Assembly: GCF_038397775.1 (NCBI RefSeq) | Contig: NZ_CP151650.1 | Coordinates: 5,909,001 to 5,973,000 of the forward strand | DNA from: Pseudomonas sp. RC10 | Lineage (GTDB): Bacteria > Pseudomonadota > Gammaproteobacteria > Pseudomonadales > Pseudomonadaceae | Direction of reading: 5' to 3' | DNA length: 64,000 bases | Shown: piece after piece, positions 61,896 to 64,000 of the stretch | How the letters are laid out: every line of letters begins with the position of its first letter | Numbering within the stretch: position 1 is the stretch's first letter | The notes under the pieces: model-generated | Told to the model about the DNA's origin: nothing | The model's input: only the letters and a program-made list of their open reading frames with translations | Databases searched by the model: none | Program-made: the position numbers and the translations under genes

Positions 61896-62731
61896 TCGTC
61901 CGCAAACTCAAGCACCGATTCCCATTGCCCGACCTCCTTGAGCTGGTCGGGCTGGCACGCAGCACCTTCTATTACCAGGTCAAGGCTGAGCAGAAACCGG
62001 ACCGGCATGCGGCGCTCAAGGAACGGGTGCAGCAGGAATATCACAAGCAGAGAGGGCTGTATGGCTATCGGCGTATTGCGCTTGCGCTCAGAAAGGAAGG
62101 AACGCTGGTCAACAAGAAGGTCATCGAACGGCTGATGGCCGAACAGGGTTTGCAATCGGTCGTACGGCCCAAGAAATACCGTTCCTACCGGGGGACTGTT
62201 GGCAAAATCGCCGCGAACCTGCTGGAGCGTAATTTTCATGCACCCCGGCCAAAACAGAAGTGGGTAACCGACGTCACCGAGTTCAAAGTGGGTCAGCAGA
62301 AGCTCTACTTGTCTCCTGTGATGGATTTGTACAACGGCGAAATCATCGCGTACGAAACAGCCAGTCGGCCTTACTACGAATTGGTGGGGAACATGCTCGA
62401 CAAGGCGTTGGCTTGCTTGGGAGACGCGCCCAAACTGGTCGTTCATTCGGACCAGGGATGGCACTACCAACAGCCACGCTATCGCCACGCACTCAGCGAA
62501 AAAGGTGTGAAACAGAGCATGTCCCGCAAAGGCAATTGCCTGGATAATGCGGCGATGGAGAGTTTTTTCGGCACGCTGAAGTCAGAGTTTTTCTACCTGA
62601 AGCGTTTCGAGAGTGTGGAAGAATTGAAGGTCGGCCTGGATGAGTACATTCATTACTACAACCATGACCGCATCAAGCTGAGGCTCAATGGCATGAGTCC
62701 TGTTGAATACAGGACTCAGGCTGCGGCGTAA
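61892..62731 (+). CDS. IS3-family transposase OrfB (DDE catalytic part)
   Basis: Catalytic half, read in the -1 frame relative to OrfA. The frame is open from 61892, entering by frameshift as LIVRKLKHRFPLPDLL. An independent start could be TTG 61925 (268 residues). An HTH_21 segment (KQRGLYGYRRIALALRKEG) precedes the integrase core with D in WVTDVTEFKVG, D in VVHSDQGWHY and E in DNAAMESFFGTLKSE, the DDE triad. All residues are present and the frame is undamaged, so the element may be active. Confidence 0.92.
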   Translation: MIVRKLKHRFPLPDLLELVGLARSTFYYQVKAEQKPDRHAALKERVQQEYHKQRGLYGYRRIALALRKEGTLVNKKVIERLMAEQGLQSVVRPKKYRSYRGTVGKIAANLLERNFHAPRPKQKWVTDVTEFKVGQQKLYLSPVMDLYNGEIIAYETASRPYYELVGNMLDKALACLGDAPKLVVHSDQGWHYQQPRYRHALSEKGVKQSMSRKGNCLDNAAMESFFGTLKSEFFYLKRFESVEELKVGLDEYIHYYNHDRIKLRLNGMSPVEYRTQAAA

Positions 62732-62762
62732 ACTGTCCAACTTTTGGGGGGCAGTTCACCCT

Positions 62763-62793
62763 GTGGGAGACGCCGGAGGCACGACGGCAGCGA
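62763..62793 (-). repeat. single REP-like unit, CTCCGGCGTCTCCCAC type
   Basis: GTGGGAGACGCCGGAGG then CACGACGGCAGCGA, the reverse of the units at 47064 and 58361. It lies five bases outside the right end of the insertion sequence, which may have landed in or beside it. Confidence 0.7.
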
Positions 62794-62838
62794 TGGCGGT
62801 GGGTCAGGCAATGTCGATGTGCCTGACTCACCACAGAT

Positions 62839-64000
62839 TCAAAACCCCATGCTGAAGCTGATGGTCATGGCGTGGTCTTTGTTTTCTTTCGAAAGCTGCC
62901 CTGAATAGCCAATCCCCAGTTTGCTGTCTTCGCCTACCTGGAAGTCCAGCCCGGCTTCGACCACCGCTGCATCCCGTGCAATCGGCACGCCTTGGGTGCT
63001 GAAGGAGGCGCCGCCGTTGATGAAAGTCAGGTCGGCGTCGGGTTTGGTGTCGCCGTACGCATGTCGCCAGCCGATGCTGCCACGAGGGGTGATTTCCGAA
63101 TCCTTGCCCAACTGAATGCGTTTGCCCGCCCGCACGCCGACGGTGGAGAAGGTCATGTTCTGATCGGAGTCAGCGCTCAGCCGCGCGATGCCGCCCTTCT
63201 CTTTCGCCCGGTCGCTGTCGTAATCGACATGGGCCAGGCCCGCGAATGGCTCGAACGACACGCCGCCTGCCTCAAGGGTGTAACCCACTTCACCGAACAC
63301 CTGAGCCGTGCGCGCATCGTATTTCGCTTTCAGGCGATCGCTGTAATTGCCCACGCTGACGTCGCGTTTGCTTTCGATGTCATGCCAGCTGTAAACCGCG
63401 CCGAACCGCGCAGCCAGTGCGTCGAGCTGGTAGTTCATGTAAGCGGCGAGGTGGTAGCTGTCGACGCTCGCGGTGGAGTGGCGATCATGGGCATTCAGGT
63501 CGCTGCGGGTGTAACCGGCGGCCGCCCCGACGCGCCATTGATCATCGATCTGTTTGTCGGTGCCGAGCATGAAGCCTGACACGTTGTGATCGAGCTTGGC
63601 CGTATTGCTGTCACCCTTCGCCTCGCCCCACGATCCCAACACGCGCATCCAGCCGACCATTTCGTTTTGGCACCCCGCGCTGCTCAGACGATTTTCGCTG
63701 GTCACCAGCGCGTTACGCGGATCGTCCTCACGATAGCAGCCGGGTTGGCGCATGCGTTCAGTGAGGGCGTCGCGAACGTAGTGCGAGTCCTCGATCATGG
63801 CGCTGGTGGTGCTGGCAAAAATCTCGCCGGACAAATTGTCGAAGGCCGCCCGGGCACCGCTGCTGCTCATGTTGAGGATTTCGTTCTGCAACCCGTTACC
63901 CTGAGGCCCGCCCACGGCACCAGCGACACCTTGTTGGTTAGGGGTATCGGCCACGTCAGTGAAAGGGGTCTGATTGCGGGTGACGTCCAGATTCACGGCG
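62839..64000 (-). CDS. autotransporter, C-terminal part (5' end outside window)
   Basis: The frame is open to the window edge, so the N terminus is missing. The last 260 residues or so form the outer-membrane beta-barrel translocator. It starts near VGWMRVLGSWGEAKGDSN and continues with alternating strands (SVDSYHLAAYMNYQLDAL, FGAVYSWHDIESK, VFGEVGYTLEAGG, GVRAGKRIQLGKDSEITPRG) to the terminal SMGF, with phenylalanine last as in outer-membrane barrels. The helix NEILNMSSSGARAAFDNLSGEIFASTTSAM and C-x-n-C before it are usual for the linker of AIDA/esterase-type autotransporters. The passenger domain is not visible, so its activity cannot be named. Confidence 0.9.
   Translation of the reverse strand, partial: AVNLDVTRNQTPFTDVADTPNQQGVAGAVGGPQGNGLQNEILNMSSSGARAAFDNLSGEIFASTTSAMIEDSHYVRDALTERMRQPGCYREDDPRNALVTSENRLSSAGCQNEMVGWMRVLGSWGEAKGDSNTAKLDHNVSGFMLGTDKQIDDQWRVGAAAGYTRSDLNAHDRHSTASVDSYHLAAYMNYQLDALAARFGAVYSWHDIESKRDVSVGNYSDRLKAKYDARTAQVFGEVGYTLEAGGVSFEPFAGLAHVDYDSDRAKEKGGIARLSADSDQNMTFSTVGVRAGKRIQLGKDSEITPRGSIGWRHAYGDTKPDADLTFINGGASFSTQGVPIARDAAVVEAGLDFQVGEDSKLGIGYSGQLSKENKDHAMTISFSMGF

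Larger units (their letters stand above)
61335..62758 (+). mobile_element. IS3-family insertion sequence, apparently intact
   Basis: 1,424 bp bounded by near-perfect inverted repeats: TGAACTGCCCCCAAGAAGTT at 61335 and, on the other strand from 62758, TGAACTGCCCCCCAAAAGTT, both continuing GGACA. It holds orfA and orfB in the -1 frame relation of IS3 elements. Three-base flanks are TCC and CCC, so no clear target duplication is seen. It sits between pstS and the autotransporter 3' end. Confidence 0.9.

Noticed and set aside
61332..62761. Target-site duplication of the insertion sequence
   Set aside because: Flanking triplets are TCC and CCC; shifting the ends by one or two bases does not give a match.
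47064..62793. Scattered short repeats as a CRISPR array
   Set aside because: Units are far apart, in both orientations, without regular spacers or cas genes; they are REP-like.

Overview
The window reads as a gamma-proteobacterial chromosome of the genus Pseudomonas (fluorescens/syringae type). The gene orders smpB, lldR-lldP-lldD-lldE, ssrA and, further on, ampE-ampD-DUF1631-nadC-(tRNA-Thr)-pilA-pilB-pilC-pilD-coaE-yacG and DUF1780-DUF3094-ndh follow the Pseudomonas backbone. REP-like inverted repeats sit in many gaps between genes. The DNA is GC-rich except near the end of the island and in parts of the pil genes.

Layout. 1-8822: smpB, the divergent lactate locus (LldR regulator, permease, L- and D-lactate dehydrogenases), a small exported protein and tmRNA (ssrA). 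SmpB and tmRNA, the two parts of trans-translation, lie about 8 kb apart. 8786-21890: a genomic island at the 3' end of ssrA. It holds a P4-type integrase broken by one stop codon, a second recombinase with a small partner, and a five-gene operon hsdR-hsdS-ATPase-HNH-hsdM. That operon is a type I restriction-modification system with a Septu-like (PtuA/PtuB-like) pair inside it. An IS66 remnant and an imperfect copy of the ssrA end close the island. 21890-33300: metabolic and transport genes (SRPBCC protein, aldo/keto reductase, LysR regulators, SotB-like exporter, HPP membrane protein, a PotE-like antiporter coupled to an Orn/Lys/Arg decarboxylase) and a paralogue of the small exported protein. 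33300-47800: backbone with a second surE, ampE/ampD, a DUF1631 protein, nadC, a lipoprotein, a DUF433/DUF5615 toxin-antitoxin pair, tRNA-Thr, the pilABCD type IV pilus cluster behind a sigma-54 promoter, coaE, yacG and a CbiM-like membrane protein.

47900-55030: an isochorismatase-like hydrolase with its LysR regulator, then an AraC-regulated catabolic cluster (MFS importer, FAH-family hydrolase, SDR, 2-hydroxyacid dehydrogenase) with a shared candidate operator motif. 55100-64000: an unrecognised protein, a candidate structured small RNA on the minus strand, DUF1780, DUF3094, ndh, a GAF-PAS-GGDEF diguanylate cyclase, a stand-alone pstS with a Pho-box-like site, an apparently intact IS3-family element, and the C-terminal part of an autotransporter that runs off the window.

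The points most worth attention are the RM operon with its internal ATPase/HNH module, the unassigned small RNA at 55702-55869, the paired small exported proteins, and the AraC motif. All identifications come from reading motifs and recalled families; no database search was run.
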